DNA from: Clostridia bacterium
GTDB taxonomy: Bacteria; Bacillota; Clostridia; Christensenellales; UBA1242
DNA: 14,066 nucleotides
Direction of reading: 5' to 3'
Assembly: GCA_900768425.1 (NCBI GenBank)
Contig: CAAGCR010000081.1
Span: 1-14,066 of the forward strand
Shown here: positions 1-8,337 of the stretch, piece by piece
How the letters are laid out: each line of letters opens with the position of its first letter
Numbering within the stretch: the stretch's first letter is position 1
Made by a program: the position numbers and the translations under genes
Notes under the pieces: model-generated
What the model was told of the DNA's origin: nothing
What the model saw: the letters and a program-made list of their open reading frames with translations, nothing else
Database searches by the model: none

Positions 1-517
1 AAATAAAATACTAATTGGTGCAGGAATTTTACTTACAGTTTTAATTCTTGGACTAATAATAATTTGTGGTGCAAGCACACCAAGTGGCACTCCAACAAAG
101 GAAACTTATGAAGTTAGAGTTGACAGTGTGCAAGTTGAAATAGAAGGTGAAGGAGCAAGAAATATTCCACTTTCTATTCTTACAGACAACATTCAATTTA
201 ACGCTGAAATTGAAAATAAAGAATACACAGATATTAAAATAATAAACAAACAAAATTACAAATCAAAGGGTATTGTTTTTCTAGCAAAAGCAGAAAGCAA
301 TAGTAATATCAAATTTTCACTTTATAAAAATAATGAACTTTTACAATCAGTTGAAGTTAGTTTTAAACAAGGTGAACCAGCTGATGTAGCACTCTTGCTT
401 GAAAGTTCAGTTGAAGTAAATAAAGATGATAATTTTCATATCAAAGTTGAAAGAAATGAAGGTGATGAAACTAGATTTGTTTTTGACAGTTTGTTAAGTT
501 TTTTTGACGAGGAATAA
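1..517 (+). CDS. Membrane-anchored or lipoprotein-like protein of the conjugation module, 5' end outside window
   Basis: The open frame runs into the window from the left in phase with base 2, so the GTG at 128 is only an internal codon; 171 residues are visible. The first ~22 visible residues are a strongly hydrophobic helix (ILIGAGILLTVLILGLIIIC) preceded by Asn-Lys, then Cys-Gly-Ala-Ser. This could be a lipoprotein signal with Cys22 as the lipidated residue, but Ile-Ile-Ile before the Cys is a poor lipobox, so a plain membrane anchor is equally possible. The rest is a soluble, probably beta-rich extracytoplasmic domain with an acidic end (FFDEE). It sits three bases before the VirB6-like gene, which suggests an accessory role in the mating channel, for example a VirB7-like or adaptor role. 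I do not recognise the family. Confidence 0.75.
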   Translation, partial: NKILIGAGILLTVLILGLIIICGASTPSGTPTKETYEVRVDSVQVEIEGEGARNIPLSILTDNIQFNAEIENKEYTDIKIINKQNYKSKGIVFLAKAESNSNIKFSLYKNNELLQSVEVSFKQGEPADVALLLESSVEVNKDDNFHIKVERNEGDETRFVFDSLLSFFDEE

Positions 518-520
518 TTT

Positions 521-1927
521 ATGGATTGGTTAACAAATTGGATTTTTGAACTGTTATATAATCTGCAAAAAACGATTTGTTATATCATTGATTTCGTTAG
601 AGAGATTTTTTACAAGTTGGCTGGAATTGAGCCAGTAACCATAGACGGAAAACAAACCGATTTGCTATCGCATTTCATACTTTCAAAAACGGTTAAAACC
701 ACGTTCTTTTATATCTTTTTAATTGCAATTATTTTGCTTGTAGTGTTTGTCCTTATAGCAATAATCAGAAGTGAATATGCGTATGGAGAAAATAAGAAAT
801 CCAAAGGACAAATACTCGGCAAAGCATTTCAAAGTTTTGCAATATTTCTGATGGTGCCATTTATTTTAGTTGCAGGAATAACACTTACAAATGCAGTGAT
901 GGGTGCTATCAATACGAGTATGAACCCATACTTTGCAAGCACAGGTGGAGGAACATCAATAGGTGGGCAAATCCTAGTAACAAGTGGACAGTATGCCTAT
1001 ATTGGTGATGAAGCTATAAGAGCAGATATTGAAAGAATGTTTTTAAGTGGTGAACTTAGTTACTTTGATATTGGTGTGGTTAGTCAATATTACAGTTTGA
1101 GAAACTTGGATTTCTTAATTGGAATTTTTGGTTCGATTGTAATAATGGTTATGTTTGTTATGAGTGCAGTAACATTTATTCAAAGGATTTTTGATATTGT
1201 TTTACTTTACATTATCTCGCCAATAAGTGTTAGCACAATTCCAGTTGATGATGGAAATCGTTTTAAGATTTGGAGAGATATGACAATCTCGAAGGTGTTA
1301 GGTGCTTATGGAATTATTCTTTCAATGAATTTGTTTTTCATAATAATTCCACAAATAAGTTCAATAACATTCTTTGCGGACTCGTTCAAAAATGGAATAG
1401 TTAAAATCTTGTTCTTGATTGGTGGAGCATACGCAGTAACGAAGGCAAACTTGGTTATTGCTCAGCTTACTGGTGGAAGTGCAGGAGCAAATGAAACACA
1501 ACAAATGTTAAGTAATATGAGATATGGCGCTGGTCTTACAAAAGCAACCATTGGAGCAGGAGCAACACTTGGTGGTGCAATTCTAGGTGGCAAAAGATTT
1601 GTTGATACTAAAAAGTCAACAAAATCATTTGCAAAAGGATTTTCAAATTCATTTGGCTCGCCAACAAGTAAACCTTATCTAAATAAATCTGACACGCCTA
1701 GCAAACTAGCAAAATATGGTGGTATGCCAACTCGTATTGCGACTATGCCTATTGGTATGATTAAAGACTTAGCCGAAGGTGGTGTTGTTGGAATGGCAAA
1801 GAATTTTGTGCCACGTGCTAAAAACATTGCAACAGGTGATAGTTTTATTAACCATGCACAAGCAGGTAAAAATATTTTAAATAAGGAAGGACAAAATGCG
1901 AATAATACCAAGAAACACGAAGGTTAA
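521..1927 (+). CDS. VirB6-like polytopic conjugation channel protein
   Basis: 468 residues with about six membrane segments (roughly 61-83, 104-129, 198-219, 222-242, 258-280, 292-308), a 65-residue presumably external loop between segments 2 and 3, and a ~150-residue glycine/alanine/lysine-rich soluble tail. The segment RIFDIVLLYIISPISVSTIP followed by DDGNRFKIWR resembles the conserved core of VirB6/TrbL-like proteins of Gram-positive ICEs, notably the Mbov_0396-type transmembrane proteins. The family forms the inner part of the mating channel. ATG 521 is preceded by GAGG at 509-512. The downstream VirB4 gene overlaps it by 32 bases, which fits translational coupling. The family assignment is from motif and topology recall, not a search. 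Confidence 0.8.
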   Translation: MDWLTNWIFELLYNLQKTICYIIDFVREIFYKLAGIEPVTIDGKQTDLLSHFILSKTVKTTFFYIFLIAIILLVVFVLIAIIRSEYAYGENKKSKGQILGKAFQSFAIFLMVPFILVAGITLTNAVMGAINTSMNPYFASTGGGTSIGGQILVTSGQYAYIGDEAIRADIERMFLSGELSYFDIGVVSQYYSLRNLDFLIGIFGSIVIMVMFVMSAVTFIQRIFDIVLLYIISPISVSTIPVDDGNRFKIWRDMTISKVLGAYGIILSMNLFFIIIPQISSITFFADSFKNGIVKILFLIGGAYAVTKANLVIAQLTGGSAGANETQQMLSNMRYGAGLTKATIGAGATLGGAILGGKRFVDTKKSTKSFAKGFSNSFGSPTSKPYLNKSDTPSKLAKYGGMPTRIATMPIGMIKDLAEGGVVGMAKNFVPRAKNIATGDSFINHAQAGKNILNKEGQNANNTKKHEG

Positions 1928-4526
1928 GTTGCAGTTCTATAAAGGCATTGGGATCTATGATGTCATTATTGGAATTGTTGCACTTGCTTTCATAGCCCTT
2001 GCGGCTACAAGTAACTTGCCAAACAAATATATTATTGCATTGGCAATTCTTATGATTTCGGCACCAATGTTCATTCCGATTGGAGAAATAAAACTTTATC
2101 AAGCAATCGCTTATGGAGTTAGCTTCGCAGTAGCAAAAAAGTCTTTTAGTAAATCTAAAAAAGGGAATAGCCATATAAGTAATGTTATTCCTTACGCAAA
2201 GTTGGAAAATGATTTGATTTATGGAAAAGATGGAACTTATACCGGGGTTATTCAGGTAACCCCGATAGAGTTCAATATGTTATCGGCAAATAAACAAAAT
2301 TACTTGATAGATGGTGCCTTATCTTCAACACTAAAAAATGTGGGTATATTTCAAGAATATGATTTAATCAAACTTGAAAAGCCCGTAATCTTTGATGACT
2401 ATATCAATAACGAATTAACTCGTATTCAACACTTGATTGCTGAAAATGAAAATGGCAACTTGTCGGAAGATGAGTTTAGAAAAAGGGTAGAAGTCATTGA
2501 AGATAGAATGAATTTAATTGAAAGTTTAAATTCAAATGAAAAAATCTTTGCCAGCAGCTATTATATTGCCTTACACGACATTGATAGTAGAAGTTTAAAT
2601 AACTCGTTAGAGATTATAGAAAACACGCTTTCTGGAAGCAATTTGGAAGTCAAAAGGCTTAATAGCAAAGAATTAGCAATCTTTTTAAAATACTCTTATG
2701 ATAAAGATTTTGATGAGAGAGAATTTGATAAGTATGATGAAAAAGACTATATCAAACATATTTATCCAGACAATGTTCAATTCAAAATTTTATCAACAAA
2801 ACAAAATGACAAAACTTTAACTCATTTTGTTATAACTGACTATCCTTTGAAAGTGGATAATGCTTGGGGACAACAACTATTTGATATACCAAATACAAAG
2901 GTTGTAATGAAGTGTAAACCAGTGGAGAAATACAAAGCAATCAAAAGGATAGATAATGCAATCAATGAACTCTTATCTCAAAATACTTTGGGAAAGGCAA
3001 GTTCACAAATTGATAGACAAACTCACTTGGAGAGTTTACAAGTCTTGCTAGAAGGTTTGCAAAACGATAATGAAGTGTTCTTTGATACAACACTCATTAT
3101 CACAGCATACGATTATGGTAAAGACACAACTAACAAGAAAAATGTTAGAAGAAAATTGAGAGAGTTTGGTTTTAAGTTTGGAGAGATGTTTGGCAGACAA
3201 ATTGAAAGTTATTTTGCTAGTAACATCAATACTTACAATAAATTAAATATTTCTCGTGGTCTTAATTCATCAATCATTGCTTCATCATTTCCTTTTGTAA
3301 GTAACGCAATTCTTGACAAAAACGGTATTTTGATTGGAGAAAATAAATTGCCAACATTTGTTGATTTCTTCCGTAGAGATGATGAAAGAGTTAATTCAAA
3401 TACGGTTATTATCGGAAAATCTGGTTCAGGTAAATCATATTGCACAAAGATGTTGCTGGCTAATCTTGCAAGCGATAATGCAAAGATATTTATTCTTGAC
3501 CCAGAAAACGAATATGGCACACTTGCAGAAAATCTTAATGGTAGAGTACTTGATGTATCATCATCAAAAAACGGAAGAATAAATCCATTTCACATAATTT
3601 CTTCACTAGATGATGAAAATCAAGATGGTTCTAACAACTCATTTTATTCTCATCTACAATTTCTTGAAGAATTTTTCAGATTGATTTTGCAGGGAATAAA
3701 CTCGGATAGTTTGGAGTTGCTCAATAAAATTATTGTTGAAATATACAATCAAAAAGGAATAACTGCAAAGACAGATTTAACCAAGTTAAGACCAAAAGAT
3801 TATCCTATCTTTCAAGACCTAGCAGAAGAAATTGATAGAAGGATTGAAAAGGAAAAAGATGAATACAACCTTTCTTGTTACAAAGTCCTAGCAAACTATG
3901 TAAGTAAATTCAGAAGGGGTGGTAGAAATTCAGCCCTTTGGAATGGATTTACAACATTTAATCCAACTGAAAACTTTGTATGCTTTAACTTTCAAAAACT
4001 ATTGTCAAACAAAAACAATTTGATAGGAAATGCTCAAATGCTTTTGGTTCTTAAATGGCTAGACAATGAAGTAATTAAGAATAGGGATTATAACCAAATC
4101 TTTGGTGCAAATAGAAAGATTGTAATAGCAATAGATGAAGCTCACGTGTTCATTGATGAGAAATTTCCAATAGCACTAGACTTTATGTATCAACTTGCAA
4201 AACGTATTAGAAAATATAATGGAATGCAAATTGTTATTACACAAAATGTTAAGGATTTCGTGGGAAGTTTGGATATAGCAAGAAAATCATCTGCGATAAT
4301 AAACGTTAGTCAATACTCGTTTATTTTTTCTTTGTCGCCAAATGATATGTCTGACCTTTGCACATTGTATGAGAAGGCAGGACAAATCAACGAAAATGAA
4401 ACAGAAAACATTGTAAATCTTCCAAGAGGAAGTGCGTTCCTAATTACAGGACCAGCAAATAGAACTAACATTAGAATTGTCGCAACACCACATGTTAGAG
4501 AAATTTTTGAAAACAATAAGGAGTAA
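1896..4526 (+). CDS. virB4: VirB4-type conjugation ATPase with fused N-terminal PrgI-like membrane domain
   Basis: 876 residues. Residues 1-85 carry two membrane helices (about 21-39 and 44-62) in a layout typical of PrgI-family proteins; elsewhere PrgI is often a separate small gene just before virB4. The rest is a VirB4/TraE-type AAA+ ATPase: Walker A GKSGSGKS at 507-514 and Walker B IAIDEAHVFID with Asp747-Glu748, followed by a conserved ITQNVKDF stretch near 780. It energises assembly and DNA or protein transport through the type IV channel at the inner face of the membrane. The start ATG lies inside the previous gene and has a good ribosome site (AAGGAAGG, spacing about 6). It resembles the ATPases found beside Mbov_0396-like genes. 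No frameshift or missing motif is seen. Confidence 0.93.
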   Translation: MRIIPRNTKVKLQFYKGIGIYDVIIGIVALAFIALAATSNLPNKYIIALAILMISAPMFIPIGEIKLYQAIAYGVSFAVAKKSFSKSKKGNSHISNVIPYAKLENDLIYGKDGTYTGVIQVTPIEFNMLSANKQNYLIDGALSSTLKNVGIFQEYDLIKLEKPVIFDDYINNELTRIQHLIAENENGNLSEDEFRKRVEVIEDRMNLIESLNSNEKIFASSYYIALHDIDSRSLNNSLEIIENTLSGSNLEVKRLNSKELAIFLKYSYDKDFDEREFDKYDEKDYIKHIYPDNVQFKILSTKQNDKTLTHFVITDYPLKVDNAWGQQLFDIPNTKVVMKCKPVEKYKAIKRIDNAINELLSQNTLGKASSQIDRQTHLESLQVLLEGLQNDNEVFFDTTLIITAYDYGKDTTNKKNVRRKLREFGFKFGEMFGRQIESYFASNINTYNKLNISRGLNSSIIASSFPFVSNAILDKNGILIGENKLPTFVDFFRRDDERVNSNTVIIGKSGSGKSYCTKMLLANLASDNAKIFILDPENEYGTLAENLNGRVLDVSSSKNGRINPFHIISSLDDENQDGSNNSFYSHLQFLEEFFRLILQGINSDSLELLNKIIVEIYNQKGITAKTDLTKLRPKDYPIFQDLAEEIDRRIEKEKDEYNLSCYKVLANYVSKFRRGGRNSALWNGFTTFNPTENFVCFNFQKLLSNKNNLIGNAQMLLVLKWLDNEVIKNRDYNQIFGANRKIVIAIDEAHVFIDEKFPIALDFMYQLAKRIRKYNGMQIVITQNVKDFVGSLDIARKSSAIINVSQYSFIFSLSPNDMSDLCTLYEKAGQINENETENIVNLPRGSAFLITGPANRTNIRIVATPHVREIFENNKE
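2243..2264 (+). other. Intragenic GC-rich hairpin inside virB4
   Basis: A perfect 8-bp inverted repeat, CGGGGTTA at 2243-2250 and TAACCCCG at 2257-2264, encloses a 6-base loop. It is unusually GC-rich for this AT-rich gene and falls around codon 116, just after the PrgI-like domain, in the stretch TGVIQVTPI. No T-run follows, so it is not a normal terminator. It may be a chance product of coding sequence or an RNA structure affecting translation. Confidence 0.4.
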
Positions 4527-4529
4527 TAA

Positions 4530-5519
4530 ATGGAAGAAAAAAATTATGCAACAGTTGAAAGCTTGACAGCACAAGCAAACGAACAATATTTGAAATATAT
4601 GAATGAAGGCAGACTTCGTGATATTTTGAAAGTAATGGGTCTTATGCCAGATTACACAGTTATGAATGATGTTCTTATTATGAGCCAAATGCCAAATGTT
4701 AAACTTGTAAAAAGACTTACTGGTTGGAACAAAGATGGTAGAAAGGTTAAAGAACACCAAAAGTCTTTGAAAATCATTAGTCCTTGTCTTAAAAAATGCA
4801 ATCAAGATTACACTGATGAAAATGGTAATGTGTTCACAAAAGGTATTGAAAAACTTGATTTGAGTGTTGGCCATGTCTTTGATATTAGCCAAACAGAAGG
4901 TAGAGAATATCCTTATCTCAACACAAATAAAGAAACCATTGCAAAGTTCTTTGAAGCCGCTAAAAATTCTCTTGAAAGAACAGCAAAAGGTTATAAGTTT
5001 GAGTATGTTGACCAAGAACCATTTGCAAAGATGGATAAAGAAAATAAGGTTGTTTACATCAAAGATGGACTTTCTATTGATGAACTTATCAATACACTAA
5101 TCAATCAAACAACAAGAGTGTTGATTGATAGCAGACGCCCAGAAGGTATTACAAGCAAAACAGTTGAAAATATTGATGATATTGAATACAACTGCGCACT
5201 TTATGCAATCAAATCAAAACTTGGTCTTAATTTGCCAGACTTTAATGATGACGCCATTACAAACCTTTTAGATGAAGAAAAATTGGAGTTTAAAAACAAT
5301 CTTCAAAAAGTTCGTTCGGTAAGTATGCAACTTCTTTCTAACTTTGAAACTGCGATTGAAATTGCAATTCGTGGACTTGAAAAGCAAACTCAAAAGGTTG
5401 AAGAAGAAGTTAAAGGACAAGAAAAAACAGAAGAAGTTAAAGCACCAGTTGAAAAGAAAACTGCAAAAAAGACAAGTTCAAAGTCAAAGTCTAAAAAAGC
5501 AGAAAGTGAGGTGGAATAA
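4530..5519 (+). CDS. ArdC/LtrC-like protein with degenerate metallopeptidase domain
   Basis: 329 residues. Residues ~10-90 match the ArdC N-terminal ssDNA-binding pattern: an N-terminal helix, 'DYTVMNDVLIMSQMPNVKLV', then 'GWNKDGRKVKEHQKSLKIISP'. In ArdC/LtrC-type proteins this domain is usually followed by a zinc-peptidase domain with HExxH and a distal Glu. The corresponding place here (residues ~185-220, 'LINTLINQTTRVLIDS' then 'DDIEYNCALYAI') has Asn-Gln-Thr-Thr-Arg instead of HExxH, so the peptidase half appears inactive. A coiled, Lys/Glu-rich tail (from ~285, ending KKTAKKTSSKSKSKKAESEVE) could be flexible or bind nucleic acid. ArdC-type proteins protect transferring ssDNA from restriction. 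AAGGAG at 4518-4523 supports the start. Domain identity is from pattern recall. Confidence 0.68.
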   Translation: MEEKNYATVESLTAQANEQYLKYMNEGRLRDILKVMGLMPDYTVMNDVLIMSQMPNVKLVKRLTGWNKDGRKVKEHQKSLKIISPCLKKCNQDYTDENGNVFTKGIEKLDLSVGHVFDISQTEGREYPYLNTNKETIAKFFEAAKNSLERTAKGYKFEYVDQEPFAKMDKENKVVYIKDGLSIDELINTLINQTTRVLIDSRRPEGITSKTVENIDDIEYNCALYAIKSKLGLNLPDFNDDAITNLLDEEKLEFKNNLQKVRSVSMQLLSNFETAIEIAIRGLEKQTQKVEEEVKGQEKTEEVKAPVEKKTAKKTSSKSKSKKAESEVE

Positions 5520-5773
5520 TGAGATTAGGTGGTGAACTTTCGTTCTTGCTTACTGACATTGATTATTCTTCTAAACAAGAACTTTTAGACAAATTAAGAG
5601 CAATGCGTGATGGCTTGCAAGAAGTCCCAAAGGAAGAAAGGCTTAAAGTTAGACCAAATCTTGCGGTATCTATTCAACAAGCGTTCTATGCTAGTGAATA
5701 TGAACTTTTGAGATTTAAGAAAACAAATAACCACTTCAAGGGAGATGTTCATGCAGATAAAACTGAACAATAA
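5519..5773 (+). CDS. Small conserved-looking protein of unknown function
   Basis: 84 residues, charged and mainly helical by appearance (LDKLRAMRDGLQEVPKEERLK... SIQQAFYASEYELLRF), no membrane segment or Cys/His cluster. Its ATG shares one base with the stop of the ArdC-like gene (TAATG) and GAGGTGG lies just upstream, so it is very probably translated by coupling. It overlaps the next gene by 23 bases. I do not recognise the family; the setting suggests a partner of one of its neighbours. Confidence 0.68.
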   Translation: MRLGGELSFLLTDIDYSSKQELLDKLRAMRDGLQEVPKEERLKVRPNLAVSIQQAFYASEYELLRFKKTNNHFKGDVHADKTEQ

Positions 5774-6791
5774 AACACTGAATATTTCAGTTGAACAGGC
5801 CACACCAGATGGAATGGAAAAATTTTCTACAATAGTCATTTTTAAAGGTGATTTCAAAAGATATAGTGAGGACCAAAATGTTAAATCTATTTGGGATTTT
5901 ACAGACTTTTACAAGAAAAACCCAAATCTAATGTTAGCTTTGCCAATTTATGAAAAAGGTATGAATTTAACAATGGAAGCAAATGGTGAAATTGTAGGAT
6001 ATATTTGTGTTGATAAAACGGATTATGAGAACTTTTATGGAAAGAAATTTCCAGAAAATCTATCAAAAGAAGATGTTGATGAAATCAATTCAGAATATGT
6101 CAGAGAGCTCTCTACAATTAACGATTGCTTTAATGGTGAACGTTTAACAATAAAAATATCTTTAATGGTTGATGGCAAACAAACTAACGCTGAAAGTCTT
6201 TATTCCTATGAAGGTGATATTGAGTATTTAATTGAAAACTCAGATACATTAACGGAAAATCCAGAACTTTTAGAACCTTTAAAAAATGATATAGAAAAAT
6301 TAAAGGAGGAAATTGCTTTGGAATTTGAAGATAAAAGAGAAGATATTGAAGAAGACATTGAAGATGAAGGAACAAAGATTGTCAGAGTTTTGATTAAGGA
6401 ACCCGGCAAGGAACCTTATGAGAAAGAAATTGAAGATAAACTCAGTGTTCTTCAAGGCATTGTTGGTGGATACATTGAATGTGTTGAAATGCCCGGTGTG
6501 AGAAATGTTGACTTGTATGTAAATGAAGAAGGCAAACTTAACAAATTGCCGGGGAACTTTTGGCTTCCAGAATATGAAGATTGTGCTTGTGGCACAGTTT
6601 ATATGGTTGGATTTGACCCAGACTCTGGCGAAAATATTAGTTTGACAGATAATCAAATCAAAAAATGCAAGGCTTATTGTAAAACATACGAACTTCCAAA
6701 AGGTTTGGATTTGTATGAAGATTATTACATTGTTAAGGCTTGTATGATTGAAAGGTATAAACATCAACAAAAGAAAAATGCGGAGATGTAA
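5751..6791 (+). CDS. DUF3846-domain protein with unknown N-terminal domain
   Basis: 346 residues if started at ATG 5751. That start has AAGGGAG at 5738-5744 with spacing 6, whereas the earlier in-frame ATG at 5745 would touch the ribosome site. Residues ~210-305 fit the DUF3846 pattern: VRVLIKEPGKEPYEKEI, LQGIVGGYIE, NEEGKLNKLP, a 'CGTVYMVG' strand and an 'ISLTDNQI' end. Residues ~170-208 are a very acidic predicted coiled segment linking this domain to a ~165-residue N-terminal region that I do not recognise. DUF3846 proteins are common in Gram-positive phages and ICEs, with function unknown; some occur next to antirestriction genes. It ends Asn-Ala-Glu-Met, an ending pattern shared by three other genes here. 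Confidence 0.75.
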   Translation: MQIKLNNKTLNISVEQATPDGMEKFSTIVIFKGDFKRYSEDQNVKSIWDFTDFYKKNPNLMLALPIYEKGMNLTMEANGEIVGYICVDKTDYENFYGKKFPENLSKEDVDEINSEYVRELSTINDCFNGERLTIKISLMVDGKQTNAESLYSYEGDIEYLIENSDTLTENPELLEPLKNDIEKLKEEIALEFEDKREDIEEDIEDEGTKIVRVLIKEPGKEPYEKEIEDKLSVLQGIVGGYIECVEMPGVRNVDLYVNEEGKLNKLPGNFWLPEYEDCACGTVYMVGFDPDSGENISLTDNQIKKCKAYCKTYELPKGLDLYEDYYIVKACMIERYKHQQKKNAEM

Positions 6792-6793
6792 AA

Positions 6794-7393
6794 ATGAGAG
6801 ATGTTGAAATAAAAAGAAGAGGGAACTCTTTAAAAGTTAAACTAGATAACTCTTATCAAGTAACTGACCCAAGAGAAGATGAAAATCTTGGTCATCTTAT
6901 TTGTTGGCACAAGAGATATTCTCTTGGTGATAGTAATGAATTTTACAGGCCTTGTGATTTCCAAGCATTTGCAGAAGTCAATAAAGATAATATGTATTGC
7001 ATTTTGAATGTTTATATGTATGACCACACAGGAATTGCATTATCAACTGAACCATTTAATGACAGATTTGATAGTGGTCAAGTAGGGTATATCTATTGCA
7101 CAAAACAAGACATATTGAAACATGGGTATTCTCTTGATGACTATGACAAAGTTGAGCAAACTTTAAAAAATGAACTTGTTGATTATAACGATTATATCAA
7201 TGAAGCGCACGAGTATTATGCGTATGAAATTACAGATGAAGATGACAATATCGTTGATAATATGACTGGTTTTTCAATAAGTAACAACAATATCACAATG
7301 CTTAAAGAAATGCAAAAGTGTGCAGATGACAAATTTCATTATCTTTTCAATGAACTTATAAGAATAGAGAAAAAACGAGAAAGTTGTCTATAA
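6794..7393 (+). CDS. Mobile-element protein of unknown function with 'WHKRY...YDHTG' motifs
   Basis: 199 residues, soluble. It has a string of motifs that I recall from proteins of clostridial phages and conjugative elements: 'GHLICWHKRYSLGD' (33-46), 'LNVYMYDHTGIALST' (71-85) and 'FDSGQVGYIYCT' (92-103), followed by a helical region with 'ELVDYNDYINEAHEYYAYEI' (127-146). The conserved His, Asp, Trp and Gly residues look like an enzyme or binding core, but no biochemical role is known to me. GGAG at 6782-6785 precedes the ATG with spacing 8, inside the last codons of the DUF3846 gene. The C-terminal end is basic (KKRESCL). Confidence 0.7.
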   Translation: MRDVEIKRRGNSLKVKLDNSYQVTDPREDENLGHLICWHKRYSLGDSNEFYRPCDFQAFAEVNKDNMYCILNVYMYDHTGIALSTEPFNDRFDSGQVGYIYCTKQDILKHGYSLDDYDKVEQTLKNELVDYNDYINEAHEYYAYEITDEDDNIVDNMTGFSISNNNITMLKEMQKCADDKFHYLFNELIRIEKKRESCL

Positions 7394-7407
7394 AGGTCCA
7401 CCTTTAT
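7390..7407. repeat. 18-base palindrome spanning the stop codon before the LRR gene
   Basis: ATAAAGGT at 7390-7397 and its exact reverse complement ACCTTTAT at 7400-7407 flank CC, and the upstream gene's TAA lies within it. An alternative small hairpin (GTCCA 7396-7400 with TGGAC 7407-7411) overlaps it. It sits in the 34-base gap before the LRR gene, one of the larger gaps in the array. It could be an operator or an mRNA structure, or may be chance. Confidence 0.35.
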
Positions 7408-7427
7408 GGACTAAAAAGGAATAATAA

Positions 7428-8324
7428 ATGGAAACAAAAACGAGCAAAAATATTATTTCTTGGGGACAGTTGTTTCTTTTGATTGGAGTGTTTGCTTTAT
7501 TCCTTTACGCATTAACAGTAAGAGTAAATTTTAACCCTAAAACAGATGTTATATTAGAAGGATATGTATTTGTCGGCAGTGAACTCAAATCCTACGCAGG
7601 ACAAGAAAAAAATGTTACATTGCCGACATCATATTCCTTTGGAGAACCGGTTTATTATTCTGGAAATGCAACATTCAATTCACAATGGGAAGCAAGGCAA
7701 TTTTGGCAAGAACATTATGCTTGTGGAGCTGAAGGTTACTATGAATTTTATCAAAAGATTTACACTCATAGTTATCCTTGGGATTATGAATATACCATTG
7801 GCAGACCTACTTATATCGAAGGTGATGAAGTAAAGGTTAATACAATGGCTTGGTATGCAGGACAAAACAATCAATATATTGAAACCTTGAAAATACCAAA
7901 AGAATATACAACAACAAGTGTGAGAGCATTTCAAAATTGTCCTAATTTGAAAGAAGTTTACTTTGAAGATGGTGTTGAAGTTGTTGGTGATGGCATTTTT
8001 GATGGTTGTTCAAGCCTTAAAAAAGTTAGATTATCTGAAACAACAAAGCAAATAGACGCTTATGCGTTCTTTGGAACTGCAATAGAAGAAATAACAATAC
8101 CTAAGACAGTAAGAAACTTTCATATTGGCACATTTTATAACTGCACTAATTTAAAGACAGTAACGATTAAATCTAGTCAAATTCAGGCTAATCACAATGA
8201 TTATTACAATCACTTTGGGAATTGTCCTTTGAATGTTATTTATGTGCCATTTGAAGCACTTGAATACTATAAAACAACAAGCCCTTGGTTGAACTATTCA
8301 AGTTTGTATCAAGCACTTTATTAA
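7428..8324 (+). CDS. Membrane-anchored BspA-type leucine-rich-repeat protein
   Basis: 298 residues. One N-terminal membrane helix (about 12-30) with positive residues before it predicts an outside-facing C terminus. A ~110-residue region with no recognised domain, rich in aromatic residues, is followed by three or four BspA-type repeats (about 150-250) with the typical 'AFQNCPNLKEVYFEDGVEVVGDGIFDGCSSLKKVRL' rhythm. The C-terminal cap 'NVIYVPFEALEYYKTTSPW' resembles the usual ending of such proteins. BspA repeats mediate adhesion to host or bacterial surfaces. Inside a conjugation array the protein could help cell contact, modify the recipient range, or be cargo. There is no sortase motif. The ribosome site AAAAAGGA lies 7 bases before the ATG. 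Confidence 0.85.
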   Translation: METKTSKNIISWGQLFLLIGVFALFLYALTVRVNFNPKTDVILEGYVFVGSELKSYAGQEKNVTLPTSYSFGEPVYYSGNATFNSQWEARQFWQEHYACGAEGYYEFYQKIYTHSYPWDYEYTIGRPTYIEGDEVKVNTMAWYAGQNNQYIETLKIPKEYTTTSVRAFQNCPNLKEVYFEDGVEVVGDGIFDGCSSLKKVRLSETTKQIDAYAFFGTAIEEITIPKTVRNFHIGTFYNCTNLKTVTIKSSQIQANHNDYYNHFGNCPLNVIYVPFEALEYYKTTSPWLNYSSLYQALY

Positions 8325-8337
8325 GGAGGACTGACTG

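Noticed and set aside
128..517. A complete 129-residue protein starting at GTG 128
   Set aside because: The frame is open to the window's left edge and encodes a hydrophobic N-terminal helix upstream, so the gene is longer and starts outside the window.
3233..4516. Open frames on the - strand and in other phases inside virB4
   Set aside because: They lack ribosome sites and recognisable motifs and lie wholly within a gene with clear ATPase motifs.
5745..5750. DUF3846 gene start at ATG 5745
   Set aside because: The AAGGGAG ribosome site would directly touch this ATG; it is correctly spaced for ATG 5751.
6102..6113. Perfect 12-base palindrome AGAGAGCTCTCT inside the DUF3846 gene
   Set aside because: It is low in complexity, lies inside coding sequence and has no context suggesting a site; it is probably chance.
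7368..7383. 16-base match AGAAAAAACGAGAAAG shared with 13592-13607 at the end of int
   Set aside because: It is purine-rich and low in complexity, and both copies encode basic tails (KKRES); convergence or chance is likelier than a recombination site.
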